This document shows, one piece after another, positions 19,307-29,641 of a DNA stretch of 64,000 nucleotides. The DNA lies in assembly GCA_907163375.1 (NCBI GenBank), contig CAJQUW010007233.1, positions 124,001-188,000 on the forward strand. The letters are read 5' to 3'. How positions within the stretch are numbered: position 1 is the stretch's first letter; the number at the start of each line of letters is the position of its first letter. The notes under the pieces were generated by a model that saw only the letters and a program-made list of their open reading frames with translations, had not been told where the DNA came from and made no database searches. Made by a program: the position numbers and the translations under genes. The DNA comes from Prostheceraeus crozeri. Its lineage: Eukaryota; Platyhelminthes; Polycladida; Euryleptidae.

Positions 19307-19912
19307 AGTAATGGGCAAAAGACCGTTCCAGGCCACCTAAAATTCAAAAAAATAGTATCTTTAAAAACGACATAAATTCATGAATTTAGTCCCTTTTTCA
19401 GGTTTTTAAGACCTAAATACATGAATTTAGACCGTTCCAGGCCACCATAAAATTCAAAAAAATAGTATCTTTAAAAACGACATAAATTCATGAATTTAGA
19501 CCCTTTTTCAGGTTTTTAAGACCTAAATACATGGATTTAGTCCATTCAAAAAGTACCATTTTTTCAAAAATGGTACTTTTTAAAAACGACATAAATTCAT
19601 GAATTTGAACCCTTTTTCAGGTTATGAAGACCTAAATTCACAAATTTGGGCGTTTTTAAAAATACCCTATTTTTCAAATTTTTCAAAATCTCAAAATTTG
19701 AGAATTACAATTTTCACCCTCGCTTAAATCATGACCGTTCCAGGACACCGAAAAAATCATAAAAGTTAAGATTTTCAAAATTTGAGAATTACAATTTTCA
19801 CCCCCCGCCAAAATCATGACCGTTCCAGGACACCGAAAATTAGTATTTTTAAAAACGTCTTTTAAATCCATTTTTCAGGTTTTTAAAATATATCATGTGA
19901 CTAAAAATATTT
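19307..19912 (+). repeat. Left terminal inverted repeat of element 2 (606 bp)
   Basis: It pairs with 37438-38178. It is internally repetitive, with units of AAATTCATGAATTTA plus CCCTTTTTCAGG, and repeated GACCGTTCCAGG. Homology to the right arm ends 8 bp before the first start codon, so the first gene is just inside the repeat. It lacks the double-hairpin insertion present in the right arm. Confidence 0.92.
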
Positions 19913-19920
19913 CTTTAAAA

Positions 19921-20649
19921 ATGGAAGAAACAAAAGTGGAAGGAACTTTAGAAATGGAAGGAACCTCAAGAATATATCCTTCGTTATCATATGAACGTAG
20001 TTCTACTTTAATGGACATTGAAAAGATTAACATTGAAAAAATGAATAAAGAAAAACACAAAGATAGAGTTAGGTATATGAAAGATAAGGAATCTCAATTA
20101 TTATTAAGATTAGAGCATTATAAAAAATTAAGAAAGAGATGGACTAAAGTTAAGAATGTAACACAAGGAATTGGCATATTCTTAACAATAAGTTTAGGTG
20201 CTTTGACAATTGTTATATCTTCAGGTGTTTTAGTAATTCCAGTAGTTGCTACAGCTTTAACAGGTACGGGTGTTTTTGCAAACTCACTTGTTACAATGTT
20301 AGATAAATCTTTAATAACTAAGAAACGAAAATCATTAAAAACTAAGCATTTACATATTAAAGAAGTCTATGATAAACTACATTACTACTTTCAAAGAGTA
20401 TGTGATGATAATGTTATTACGTTAGATGAGATTGAAAAATTTGATCAAATAGCTAATGAAGTAAATCAAATATCATTTCAATCACAGACAGAAAAAGTTG
20501 ATGATAAAAATAAAAAGGATGGCAAAATTTCTAGTGATGCTAAAATTTCTAATGAAGAAAATGACAAATTTTTTTTAGAAGAGCTAAAAACTTTAAGCGA
20601 AAATTTAAGCAAAACTTTATTAAACAAAACTTTATTAAACAAAACTTAA
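19921..20649 (+). CDS. Unknown membrane protein, 242 aa (element 2)
   Basis: It starts at the ATG after TTTAAAA, immediately inside the terminal repeat. The N-terminus has short repeats of the form E-T-K-V-E-G-T. A basic coiled segment follows (about residues 45-80). Two strongly hydrophobic stretches, ending GIFLTISLGALTIVIS and SGVLVIPVVATALTG (about 88-125), look like a membrane hairpin. The C-terminal 100 residues are charged, ending with a repeated NKTLL. I do not recognise a family. A second copy of the gene begins at 63638. Confidence 0.75.
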   Translation: MEETKVEGTLEMEGTSRIYPSLSYERSSTLMDIEKINIEKMNKEKHKDRVRYMKDKESQLLLRLEHYKKLRKRWTKVKNVTQGIGIFLTISLGALTIVISSGVLVIPVVATALTGTGVFANSLVTMLDKSLITKKRKSLKTKHLHIKEVYDKLHYYFQRVCDDNVITLDEIEKFDQIANEVNQISFQSQTEKVDDKNKKDGKISSDAKISNEENDKFFLEELKTLSENLSKTLLNKTLLNKT

Positions 20650-20770
20650 AATGAGAAAACTTTAAACGAAAAGATGTCAAACAACAAAGCAATAAAAAAA
20701 TAATTTGTTCAGTAAAATGTTTTTGCTGTATTCCAATGTTACCTCAAAATTCAAATATTATATTTTAAAA

Positions 20771-21592
20771 ATGGATAAAATTAGAGCTGATAATTTTAAA
20801 AGAATAAAACAATTAGAAGAGTTAATAAAACAAAGAAATATTATGAAAGAAAATCATCTTCAACATAGAATGATAAAAGCTGGTATTCAATCTGATATGT
20901 TTGAAAAAATGCAGCAAACCGAGCAAGTAAAAACTGATTTTGAGAAAACTATGAAACCATTTAAAACTCTTGAAAAAGAAAGTACAAATAATGATAAACA
21001 AATTGATATAACAGATCCAGAGCACAAAACTATATTAGATGACTATGGATTACTAGAATCAAACATTAATAAGAAATTACCAAAATCTATGCAATTTGAA
21101 CATTCTATCTCATTTATAGATGGAAAAACAATACCTAGATTTTATCTCGGACAAAAAGAAATATTTCCACAACCTTTTCGAGGTATAATTTTTTCACCAG
21201 ATAAATCTCCTTTTAATTTAGATAGAAATTTTGTTAATCTTTTAAGAGGAGCAGATTTAAATAATTATGCTGTAGAAGATCTCATAAAATATAAAGCTAT
21301 GTTAGACAGAGTTGGTGCAGTAAAATCTCTTAGACGTTATAAACAATTAGAAAATTTATTATCAACGGGAGTTAAAGTAGGGAAAGGTTTATCTGAAAAA
21401 CAGAAAACTGAAACAACTGTACTTTTACCAGATGATCCACAAGAATTACTAAATAGATTAAATATTTTAATATCTGCAATAAAAGAAGGACATAATTCTA
21501 GTTTCAATGAAATTCATGCTATATTGAAAAGACTGTTAGAAAAGAAGATTCTAAATGAAGAGGATTATAAAAGCATAACCGGACATCTCTGA
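20771..21592 (+). CDS. Unknown coiled-coil protein, 273 aa (element 2)
   Basis: It begins at the ATG after TTTTAAAA. The first 60 residues are a charged coiled coil. The middle contains FEHSISFIDGKTIPRFYLGQ and FRGIIFSPDKSPFNLDR, and the end is helical. The last codons and stop lie inside a double-hairpin element (ACC GGA CAT CTC TGA), so the native C-terminus may have been replaced. Family not recognised. Its place between the membrane protein and the capsid gene suggests a virion or packaging role, by inference only. Confidence 0.7.
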   Translation: MDKIRADNFKRIKQLEELIKQRNIMKENHLQHRMIKAGIQSDMFEKMQQTEQVKTDFEKTMKPFKTLEKESTNNDKQIDITDPEHKTILDDYGLLESNINKKLPKSMQFEHSISFIDGKTIPRFYLGQKEIFPQPFRGIIFSPDKSPFNLDRNFVNLLRGADLNNYAVEDLIKYKAMLDRVGAVKSLRRYKQLENLLSTGVKVGKGLSEKQKTETTVLLPDDPQELLNRLNILISAIKEGHNSSFNEIHAILKRLLEKKILNEEDYKSITGHL

Positions 21593-21613
21593 TGTCCTCC
21601 AGGGCTTCGCCCG
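21578..21613. repeat. Double-hairpin element at the end of the coiled-coil gene
   Basis: Stem GGACATC-TCT-GATGTCC, then TCCA, then GGGC-TTC-GCCC. It shares both hairpins, in reverse order and orientation, with the copy at 27642. It supplies the stop codon of the upstream gene. Confidence 0.8.
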
Positions 21614-21695
21614 TAGCTGAAATATGTTGTTGTTTTTAATTTTTTATAAAAAAATATTTCATAAAAAAATATTTATTTAATTTTTTAGTTTAAAA

Positions 21696-22484
21696 ATGTG
21701 TTCAGCAGATTTAGACAAAATTAATAATCATTTAGAAAATTTGATAGAGATTTTGGGTTCATCAAAATTTAGTACGACGTTAAAAATTATAACAACTACT
21801 TCATCACACACTTGTAATTTAGAACCCATTCTACATTTGGAACAAAATAAAAATTATCAAATTGCATTGACTAGTTTCTCTACATTTAACACTATTCAAA
21901 ACGTTATCAAAGATGTGAATGATCAATTTAGATATTCTACTGATAAAGACAAAATATGGAAAATACTAACTTTTCTTCCTGGTTCTTACGAAGTTGAAAC
22001 AATATCAAATGAAATTAAGAGACATTTAGGTATATCATTCAAAGATAAGAAACAATTACATTTTGCAGTTGAACCGGCAGTTAATAAATTTTCTCTTACT
22101 TTAGACGAAAATCATCAAGTTGATTTTAATCATGATAGATCATTGTCAAAGCTATTAGGATTTAATAAACAAACCTATAGTCAAGGTTATCATTTAGGTG
22201 AGAAGATTCCAAAAATAACTGAAATAAATTCAATTGTTGTACATTGTGACATTATTGAAGGAGGATATATAAATGGTAAATTGTCAAATTTAATATTCAG
22301 TTTTCCAGCTTTTACTGTACCCATTGGTTATAGATTAAATGTAATTCCACAAACATTAATATATTTTCCTATTACAAGAAAAACTATTAACAACATTGGC
22401 ATTAGAATCACTGATGAGAAAGGACAAGAAATACATTTTGGAGGTGAAGAGATTATGATAGATCTTTTGGTTCGGGAGGTATAA
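21696..22484 (+). CDS. Penton-like minor capsid protein (element 2)
   Basis: A 262-aa protein matching the common Polinton minor capsid protein, a single jelly-roll. The marks are YQIALTSFSTFNTIQNV (about residues 52-68), LPGSYEVETI (about 95), a central SLSKLLGF and a final NNIGIRITDEKGQEIHFGGEEI. It is about half the length of the two penton-like proteins of element 1, lacking their large middle region. No breaks. It lies between the coiled-coil gene and the packaging ATPase. Confidence 0.8.
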   Translation: MCSADLDKINNHLENLIEILGSSKFSTTLKIITTTSSHTCNLEPILHLEQNKNYQIALTSFSTFNTIQNVIKDVNDQFRYSTDKDKIWKILTFLPGSYEVETISNEIKRHLGISFKDKKQLHFAVEPAVNKFSLTLDENHQVDFNHDRSLSKLLGFNKQTYSQGYHLGEKIPKITEINSIVVHCDIIEGGYINGKLSNLIFSFPAFTVPIGYRLNVIPQTLIYFPITRKTINNIGIRITDEKGQEIHFGGEEIMIDLLVREV

Positions 22485-22570
22485 ACTCCCACGCGAAGCT
22501 AGAGAAGTTTAATTTTCTTCTTCTTCTTTAAAAACAAAAATAAAATAAAAATAAATTTTTTTATTAAAAA

Positions 22571-23338
22571 ATGAGTGAACTACCTCCATTAAATTAAAAA
22601 AAACTTAAATTTAATCATCATCCAAATTTATCTAATAAAGTTTTGTCAGTTATTTGTGGAAGATCAGGTTGCGGAAAAACGTATCTATTATTTAAAATTT
22701 TAACGACTCCAAATTTTTTGGATTATAACAATCTTATAATTTATACAACAACGGCAGAACAACCCGTCTATCAATTTTTAAAATATGGATTTGAAAATAA
22801 TCTTAAAAAAACAGCAATTGCTTCATTATTCAAAGAATATGAAAAATCTGAAGATGAAGAAGAAATAAGTTCGTGGTGTGAAGAAGCAGCAAAAAATAAT
22901 CAGTTAGTAGAATCTAATAAAAATAACCATATAAAGATACAATTAATAGATGATAGTGGTAATATGCAAGATCCTAGTAAACTAGATAAAACAATGAAAC
23001 ATTGTGTAATTTTTGATGATTGCGTTAATGATAGAAATCAGTCAGTTCAGAGAAATTATTTCACAAGAGGTAGACATAATAACTGTAGTGTATTTTATTT
23101 AACACAAAGTATGTATTCATTAGACGGAAGTGTTATTAGAAAGAATGCAAATATATTTATACTATTTGAAATAAATGCAAGAAACTTAAGTGATTTGTTA
23201 AGAGATTTATGCGTAAGAAATAAAGATGAATTTAAACAATCGTGTAATAATGCTTGGTCAAAAGATTATGGCTTCATTACAATTAATATTGATAAAAAAA
23301 TTCATGAAAGAGTTATCGAAAATATTTTCGCGGAGTGA
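22571..23338 (+). pseudogene. FtsK/HerA-type packaging ATPase with in-frame stop at codon 9 (element 2)
   Basis: The long frame has Walker A (VICGRSGCGKTYLLF), a Walker B-like HCVIFDDCVN (about residue 140 of the complete frame) and a downstream FTRGRHNNCSVFYLTQS (sensor region). These match the A32-like DNA-packaging ATPases of Polintons. The likely ATG at 22571 has the element's usual TTAAAAA context and is in frame with the ATPase, but codon 9 is TAA (22595-22597). A single substitution has therefore broken the gene, unless readthrough or a later non-ATG start is used. In related elements the enzyme pumps DNA into the capsid. Confidence 0.82.
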
Positions 23339-25200
23339 TAAAAATATACAAATATAGTGTTACAATATTTTTTTTATTTTATGTATATATCAAATTTGTC
23401 TATCTTAGAAATTAGAAAATTAAAAAGGTTCAGTAGTTATTCCATCAGGTAAAATTTTTCTTTTATCATCAAATGGATCTAATGCTAATTTATGTTCTTC
23501 TTTTAAATACATGTTATGTTTTTTTGAATTAAGTCTATAATTACATGCTGTTTTTATTTCATTATTAAATAATACATTTTTATAATCTTGAAATGTTATT
23601 TGATTAGCCACTGATGCCTTTGAAATTCCTTTTAATGTTTTATGTGTTTTAATATTCTTAGTTGTATCATAACAGTAACATTTAGATTTTAAAATTATAG
23701 CTTCTGTTATGAAATCATCATTTCCTTCTAATTCATCTTTTACTTTACATAAATCAGAAGGATGAATGATATCTTTTATTTTATCTATTTCTTCATCAAG
23801 TGTAGAATTATACGGTATTGTTAATTCTAAGAAAACAGAATCGGTATCTGTAAAGTGTAATTTATAGTTTTTGCCATAAGCAGGTGCTAAATAATCATAT
23901 ATAAATCTATACATAAATAGTTTAGCTAATTCTAATATAGTGAAACCAATAAAATTAAACTTATCATGTTTTACGCTAATTCGACGTAAATGTACAGCAC
24001 ATAGTTCATCACTAAATCTAGTAGTTCTTTTATATGTAGGTTTCCTTGTTAAATTTTGAAACCTATCTTTATCATAAACTATTTCAATATTTTGTCTATT
24101 ACGCACATTTTCTAAAGTCTTACCATAAAATGCATTATTCATTAATTTGAAGAACACGTTTCCAAAATCATCTTTATTTCTTTTAGCTATTTTACGTTTT
24201 TCAATATTGAACTCTATATAATCTTTTAACCATTTAGATTTTCTATACTCTAGTTTTCGATGTATTTTGGTGAGAATCATTCCATGATCTAAATACCAAT
24301 CTAGCATTCTTCCTTCAACAACATACTTTCCTTTATTGCTTTGTGTTAACATAAGTTTTTTTGTTGGTCTGTATTTCTTAGGAATTAAAGATTTTTGATA
24401 ATCTGAAAAATCTTCTATATTAGGAATTTTGTTTTCGGGACAGAAAGGATAATATTTTGTTTTATCTTTTATTTCATCAGGGTATACTAAATCAACTTCA
24501 TATATATAACCATGATTATAATTTCCATCATATGTTTTTTGATAAACAAGATTATTACACCATGTCATTTCACCTGTTGGTAATTCTTGTACGAGTATCA
24601 TGCAAGAAGAATATAAGCTATTAAAATCATAATATAACAAATAGTTTTCTCTCATGAATTCATCAATTGCTTTTTCACGTTCTACTCCTTCTCGTTTCGT
24701 TCGAAAAATTTCTAATATTTTTTCTTTTTCTTCTGGAGATAAAGGTTTCATTATTCCATATTCTTGTGGATTTACTTTCTTATTATAACATTTAACATAT
24801 CTATTACCTAAAACTGATGAAACTCCACCTCTAATTCCAGATTCAAAAAATAATAATTTATCATATGTATTTTCTTTATAATGTTTAAGTTTAACATTTG
24901 TATGTTTTAATCCTGCTAGCCATGTTAAACCTGGTGTAGAATAACAATAACATGGATCTATTCCGTAATATTCTAAACACATATCACGAAAGTTTTCAAA
25001 AAGATCAGCTAGTATTAATACATCTATCTGAAGATATTTCATTGTATAATCATACATTGTTTTACAATTTAACTCTCTCCAATTTTTTTCAGCTTCTGCA
25101 TAGTCTTCGTCAGATAATTTTGATTGTTTTAATGTTGATTTAAATTTATTTATTGGAGGAAGTTGTTTTTCTTCCATAATTTTATTCACAGAATTAAAAT

Positions 25201-25268
25201 CAGTCTTCGACTGTGAACCACAGGTTTTATCTCCAGTTATATCAGTCTTCGACTGTGAGCCGCAGGCT
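25201..25268. repeat. Two double-hairpin elements in tandem, in frame in polB
   Basis: CAGTC-TTC-GACTG then TG then AACC-ACA-GGTT, and 42 bp later CAGTC-TTC-GACTG then TG then AGCC-GCA-GGCT. Both follow AT, and the second also ends before AT. The protein shows a duplicated CGSQSKTD between an exonuclease motif and the polymerase palm. Confidence 0.85.
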
Positions 25269-25645
25269 ATATACTCATACGGAAATATGCCTTTTAAAGG
25301 TTTTAAATTATATTTATTTAATATTTTACATTGTTCAGATTTCAAAGTTTTTCCCATAACATCTAATGAATAAGGAGTAAAAAATCTAAATGCATCTAAA
25401 ATTCTAATACAACCTAATTGCATTGAAAAATATTCTTCTTCTGTTTTACATAGTACATTTATTTGTTGTTGTTGTAATTTTTCAGATGAAAATAAATCTT
25501 TCATTACTAGATGGAAATCATATTTAGAACCATTATAGAAATATAAAGGAACAAAGTTATATTTAAATTTATTAGCATTAAGATTACAAGAATTATGTGC
25601 TGCACCTCTATATAATCCATTTAGATGATCATGATCTTTTACCTT

Positions 25646-25669
25646 GACGGCAGAGCCGTCGCTTCGCCT
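25646..25669. repeat. Hairpin element inside the endonuclease VII-like insert of polB
   Basis: Stem GACGGC-AGA-GCCGTC followed by GCTTCGCC. It encodes extra residues (LDRRSDGSAVK) between the CYYCG and DHDH motifs without breaking the frame. Confidence 0.7.
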
Positions 25670-26012
25670 ATCAAGATATCTACCTTTGCCATTTTTATAA
25701 TTTTTTGTAAATTCTCTTCCACAGTAATAACATTTTGTTTCATTAATAAAATTTAATTTTTCTTTTTCTGTTAATGGCATCATTGGAATATTTGTTTCAA
25801 GCAATTGTGAAAAACGTCCTTGTAATTCTTCTACTTTCTTTGTAAACATTTCTGAACTATCTTCACCATAGTATTGTAAATATTCTGATTTAAATAATTC
25901 AGGATAATTTGAATGAATGTACATTCCCCAACATAATGGTTTTTGTTCAAATAAATATTTTTCTTTACTTTGTTCAGCTGAACTTTTTCCAGGTGCACTT
26001 TTTTCAGAATTA

Positions 26013-26039
26013 AAACCGAAGGTTCTAGGGCTTGGCCCG
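26013..26039. repeat. Double-hairpin element, 27 nt, frameshifting polB
   Basis: AACC-GAA-GGTT then CTA then GGGC-TTG-GCCC, flanked by TA on both sides. The net insertion of 29 nt accounts exactly for the frame change between segments 2 and 3 of the polymerase gene. Confidence 0.88.
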
Positions 26040-26069
26040 TACCATTTTCAGAATTATAATTTTCAGAAT

Positions 26070-26097
26070 CGGGTGAAGCCCTGGAACTTTCCGTTCG
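26070..26097. repeat. Double-hairpin element, 28 nt, in frame in polB
   Basis: GGGT-GAA-GCCC then TG then GAAC-TTTCC-GTTC, flanked by AT on both sides; net 30 nt. It encodes SSRASP-type residues. Confidence 0.88.
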
Positions 26098-26575
26098 ATT
26101 TTGTGTCATATTAACATTATATGCTTCAAAATCACAATAAATAGTAAAGGGTACTTTATTTTTAAAATACCATTTATTATATTCTAAATAATCATCTTTT
26201 GGAAATGTGTTTCTGACTGCTTCATTTTGTTGACAATTCTCCAAATGTCTATTCATTTCTTCTAAAGTTCTAAAACTTGTCATACATTGAAGACAAGGAA
26301 AATTTTTATTATCTGAAGTTTTTGTAAATATAGAAACATCTTTACACAATATAAAATGACCCTGATAATATAATATATTCGCTTGTGCTGGTTGTTTTGA
26401 CTGTTCTAATTTTACAAATTCATCTTTATATATTTCATGTGTTTCATTAATTTCTTTTGTAATATTAAATGTATTTTGATGATAATTTTGATTTAATATT
26501 TGTAGCTGATAAATATATTCTTTATCATATTGTTCTTTATATTGTTGTAGACATTTTTTTAAACATTCATTTAAT

Positions 26576-26603
26576 CGGAGCGAAGCTCCTCTGGCTTTAG
26601 CCG
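26576..26603. repeat. Double-hairpin element, 28 nt, in frame in polB
   Basis: GGAGC-GAA-GCTCC then TCT then GGCT-TT-AGCC, flanked by AT on both sides; net 30 nt, adding residues KARGASLRL in a coiled region. Confidence 0.88.
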
Positions 26604-27641
26604 ATTCTTTATTTTCTTCATTATTTAATTCTTTATTATTTTCTTCATTTAATTTTTGAATCGTTTCTATCTTATTTTGATATTTATGGTGATATTCTTG
26701 TAGTAACATTTTTGTTTGTTGTTGATAATCTATTTTACATTTTTGTAAACTTTTATTTAAATTTTCTAATTTTTGTTGATATTCTGAAGATAAAGATGAA
26801 TATTTGTAATTATAATCATCAGTACGTCCTTTATAATTATTATGATTAATCATTATTGGTGATAGTGTTTTAACAAGTTCAAATTTTTCAGTACATATTA
26901 TATTTCCTTGGTAAAAAATATTATGATGCATGTAATTTCCTCTATCATTATATACTATTTCTGATTGACATAAATTTTTATTATTCAAATAAAATTTTTT
27001 TGAATCTGAGTAAAGTGGAATAATTTTACCAATAGAAACATAATTCACATTTAATTCAAAAACATTTACTTCTATTAAATTTTTATTCTTTTTATGAAAC
27101 TTTATTAATCTATTATAATCATATGGAAATTCATCTAAGCCATCAGAAAGATCAAATTCATTTATGTATTCTTCTTTATTATAATGACTTAGTCTTTCTT
27201 TATGATATTCTGCAGGATGTAAATGTGCTATAATACTCCACAGAAAACAATAATCATCTTCATTTTTTATGTTGATTATTTGTGGTGAACTGAAAGGTAA
27301 AGAAACATAACTACCACCAGTATTATTTTTATATTTATCAATTACTATTTTCTTAGATAGTATTTTAACAAATCTCCAACCAGATTCACGTAACTGGGCT
27401 TCAATTATACAATTTTCTAATTTAAGTATCATCGATTCAAATATGGGTTGTATATCATTTACATTATGAATTTCTTGTGAATTTGTAAAATGTCCTTGTA
27501 TTATTTCTTCAGGAATTCCATCAGGTCCATTTTTTGTATAAAGTACTTCTACATTCATATAACATTTGAAAGATTTCTTAAATATATTATAAAAGTTGGT
27601 TAGAATATCAGAAAAAGTTTTATCGGTTTCATTATATTCAA

Positions 27642-27678
27642 CGGGCGAAGCCCTGGAAGACATCTCCGATGTCCCGCG
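27642..27678. repeat. Double-hairpin element, 37 nt, in frame in polB
   Basis: GGGC-GAA-GCCC then TGGAA then GACATC-TCC-GATGTC, flanked by AA on both sides; net 39 nt. It carries the ATG that opens the longest downstream frame, so that ATG is not the native start. Confidence 0.85.
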
Positions 27679-27782
27679 AACAGACTGATTAAATAAATAT
27701 TTTATATCTGTTACGGCTTCATCAAATTCATCTATTTCGTTAAATTCATCAGTATCACTAAATAAATATCTTCCATCTGGTA

Positions 27783-27812
27783 CGGGCGAAGCCCTAGAAC
27801 CTTCGATGTTTG
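27783..27812. repeat. Double-hairpin element, 30 nt, frameshifting polB
   Basis: GGGC-GAA-GCCC then TA then a decayed second hairpin (GAACC-TTC-GATGTT), flanked by TA on both sides. The net 32 nt accounts for the frame change between segments 1 and 2. Confidence 0.85.
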
Positions 27813-28249
27813 TATGGTCTCATCTTCACTATTAAAAACTTTTTTATATTCCGAATGTGAATAATCATCAAACATTTTTTTAACTTTTATATCAGTAGGC
27901 AATGTTTCTAGATAGTTTTTATAACTATTTAATTTTAATATATTTCCTTCATCAACTCGTTCTACATTTTGTAAATGCAATTTACTATTTAAATGAGATT
28001 GATAACTTCTTTTTGTTTGCAACTTTTTTTTACATAAGACACAATAAAACTTGGTATTTTCCATTTTTTTTATTTTTTTAGAGAAAATTTAAGAAAAAAT
28101 TTGTGTTTTAATTTTAGATATAAACATTCTAATATCAAGGACTTGAGTGTTATTTTATATTATTATATATTTCACGTTCTTTAGTTATTTTTTTCTTTAT
28201 CACATTAAGTTTTATCACATTAAGTTTTATCATATTAAGTTTTATCTTA

Positions 28250-29545
28250 TTAAGTTTCATCATATAATGTTTTATCAAAAGATAATTTAAATTTTTTTTC
28301 ACTAACTATTGATTCATCATCATCATCATAAATTGTTTCTTCATCATCATCATAAATTGTTTCTTCATCATCATAAATTACACTTTTTGGTATAGGATGC
28401 CCTTCCATGATAGGATACCATTCTCTTATTGGAATATCTAATTCTAAATTACATCTTTTATCTGTTAATAATATAATAGAGAAAAATATTGGTCTTTGAT
28501 CTCTTTTGGAAAATTTAATAACACCACCATAATCTGAATCACTTTTAGTTTTTGTTAAAGATGATAAAATTTTAAATTGATTAGATGTAAATCCTAATTT
28601 AAATTTTGTAGACCCGACACATAGTTGTCTAACAGTATCTTCAACTATACCATCATTATTATTTTCAATTGTAAGAAAATGAAATTTAGATAAATTTTTA
28701 TAAGTACTAATATTTTTATAATCTTTTTTACCATTTACACCTTTTTCAGATGTTACAGAATCATCATTATTATCATAAGATTCTCTAAGATCGGGCAAAG
28801 CCCTAGAATCTTCGGTTCGTTTATTATGAATATGATTATGGTCATTGTTAATAGTATAAGGTGTTGACCACATATAAATTTTTTCTTGTTGAGCTAAGCC
28901 ATTTATGTAAGATTTTAACAAATTAATATTTAAGTTTGAATATAATCCTATATACGTATCATCATCATATCTTTGGGGCATTTCTAATGTTTCTTGTTTA
29001 TAAATTGTGTCTCTATAATAAACTTGACATAATAATTCTTCATTATGTTTTTTACTCTCTATGTGAATGTTATATTGATTTTGATCGTCAACAAATAATC
29101 TAATTTTTTCTTTCGAAAAAGATTTTAATTTTTTAACTAATTCTTTAATATTGATATAATTAATAATTTTAGTTTCTATCCAATCAGTATTACTAATTGG
29201 TAACACTGCTCTAATAAATCCATAAACATTATTATGACCTATTATAACCATATTTTCTTTATTTAATTCAACATAAGCTACATCATTATATTTACTTACA
29301 ATCTCCATAAATTTAATAAATGGATCCCCCGGAAATAAACAATAATTAGTTTCTATAGAAGGTAAACCTTTAGTCTGTTCTCTAAATATTTCGGCTTGTA
29401 ATTGAAATAAAATATTAACATCTATACATGGATTATTATTATTATTATTATCAAAACATTTATTTTCAAATCCCGTTGATCTCGTCGAATAAGAAGAACA
29501 GGATGATGCGGGCGAATATAATTTTTTTAAATTTGGATTTTCCAT
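28250..29545 (-). CDS. Unknown 431-aa protein with acidic repeat tail (element 2)
   Basis: It starts after a run of AAAAAAATGG. A low-complexity N-terminus (CSSYSTRST, six Asn) leads into a folded region with FIKFMEIVSKYNDVAYVEL and, later, KFKLGFTSNQFKILSSL and GGVIKFSKRDQRPIFFSI. The alternation of strands and helices, and the position beside the polymerase gene, make a sliding-clamp-like fold conceivable. I cannot confirm it and give no function. The C-terminus has a tandem YDDDEETI repeat. A double-hairpin element (28792-28819) lies in frame around SRALPDL. Transcribed in the same direction as the polymerase. Confidence 0.7.
   Translation of the reverse strand: MENPNLKKLYSPASSCSSYSTRSTGFENKCFDNNNNNNPCIDVNILFQLQAEIFREQTKGLPSIETNYCLFPGDPFIKFMEIVSKYNDVAYVELNKENMVIIGHNNVYGFIRAVLPISNTDWIETKIINYINIKELVKKLKSFSKEKIRLFVDDQNQYNIHIESKKHNEELLCQVYYRDTIYKQETLEMPQRYDDDTYIGLYSNLNINLLKSYINGLAQQEKIYMWSTPYTINNDHNHIHNKRTEDSRALPDLRESYDNNDDSVTSEKGVNGKKDYKNISTYKNLSKFHFLTIENNNDGIVEDTVRQLCVGSTKFKLGFTSNQFKILSSLTKTKSDSDYGGVIKFSKRDQRPIFFSIILLTDKRCNLELDIPIREWYPIMEGHPIPKSVIYDDEETIYDDDEETIYDDDDESIVSEKKFKLSFDKTLYDET
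28792..28819. repeat. Double-hairpin element, 28 nt, in frame in the 431-aa gene
   Basis: GGGC-AAA-GCCC then TA then GAATC-TTC-GGTTC; AT on the left, TT on the right. It encodes TEDSRALPDL-type residues between two low-complexity stretches. Confidence 0.85.
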
Positions 29546-29641
29546 TTTTTTATTTTTATTAGAAAAAATTTTACTTTTATTTTAGAAAAAATTTTATTTA
29601 TTATTTTTATTAGAAAAAATTTTATTTTTTTATTGTTAAAA

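Larger units (their letters stand above)
23420..28064 (-). pseudogene. polB: Protein-primed DNA polymerase B, split into three frames by hairpin insertions (element 2)
   Basis: Segment 1 (27732-28064) has a zinc finger, CVLCKKKL. Segment 2 (25831-27663, open further upstream) has a second finger, CLQCMTSF, and the first exonuclease motif YCDFEAY. Segment 3 (23420-25924) has an endonuclease VII-like insert (CYYCGREF, DHDHLNG), YFYNGSKYDFH, YLQIDVLILAD, YYDFNSLYSS, NNAFYGKT and FTDTDSVF. The two frame changes coincide exactly with double-hairpin elements of 30 nt (27783-27812) and 27 nt (26013-26039), each bounded by TA on both sides. With one TA counted they add 32 and 29 nt. At least four more such elements sit in frame in the same gene. 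All catalytic motifs are retained. Confidence 0.9.
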
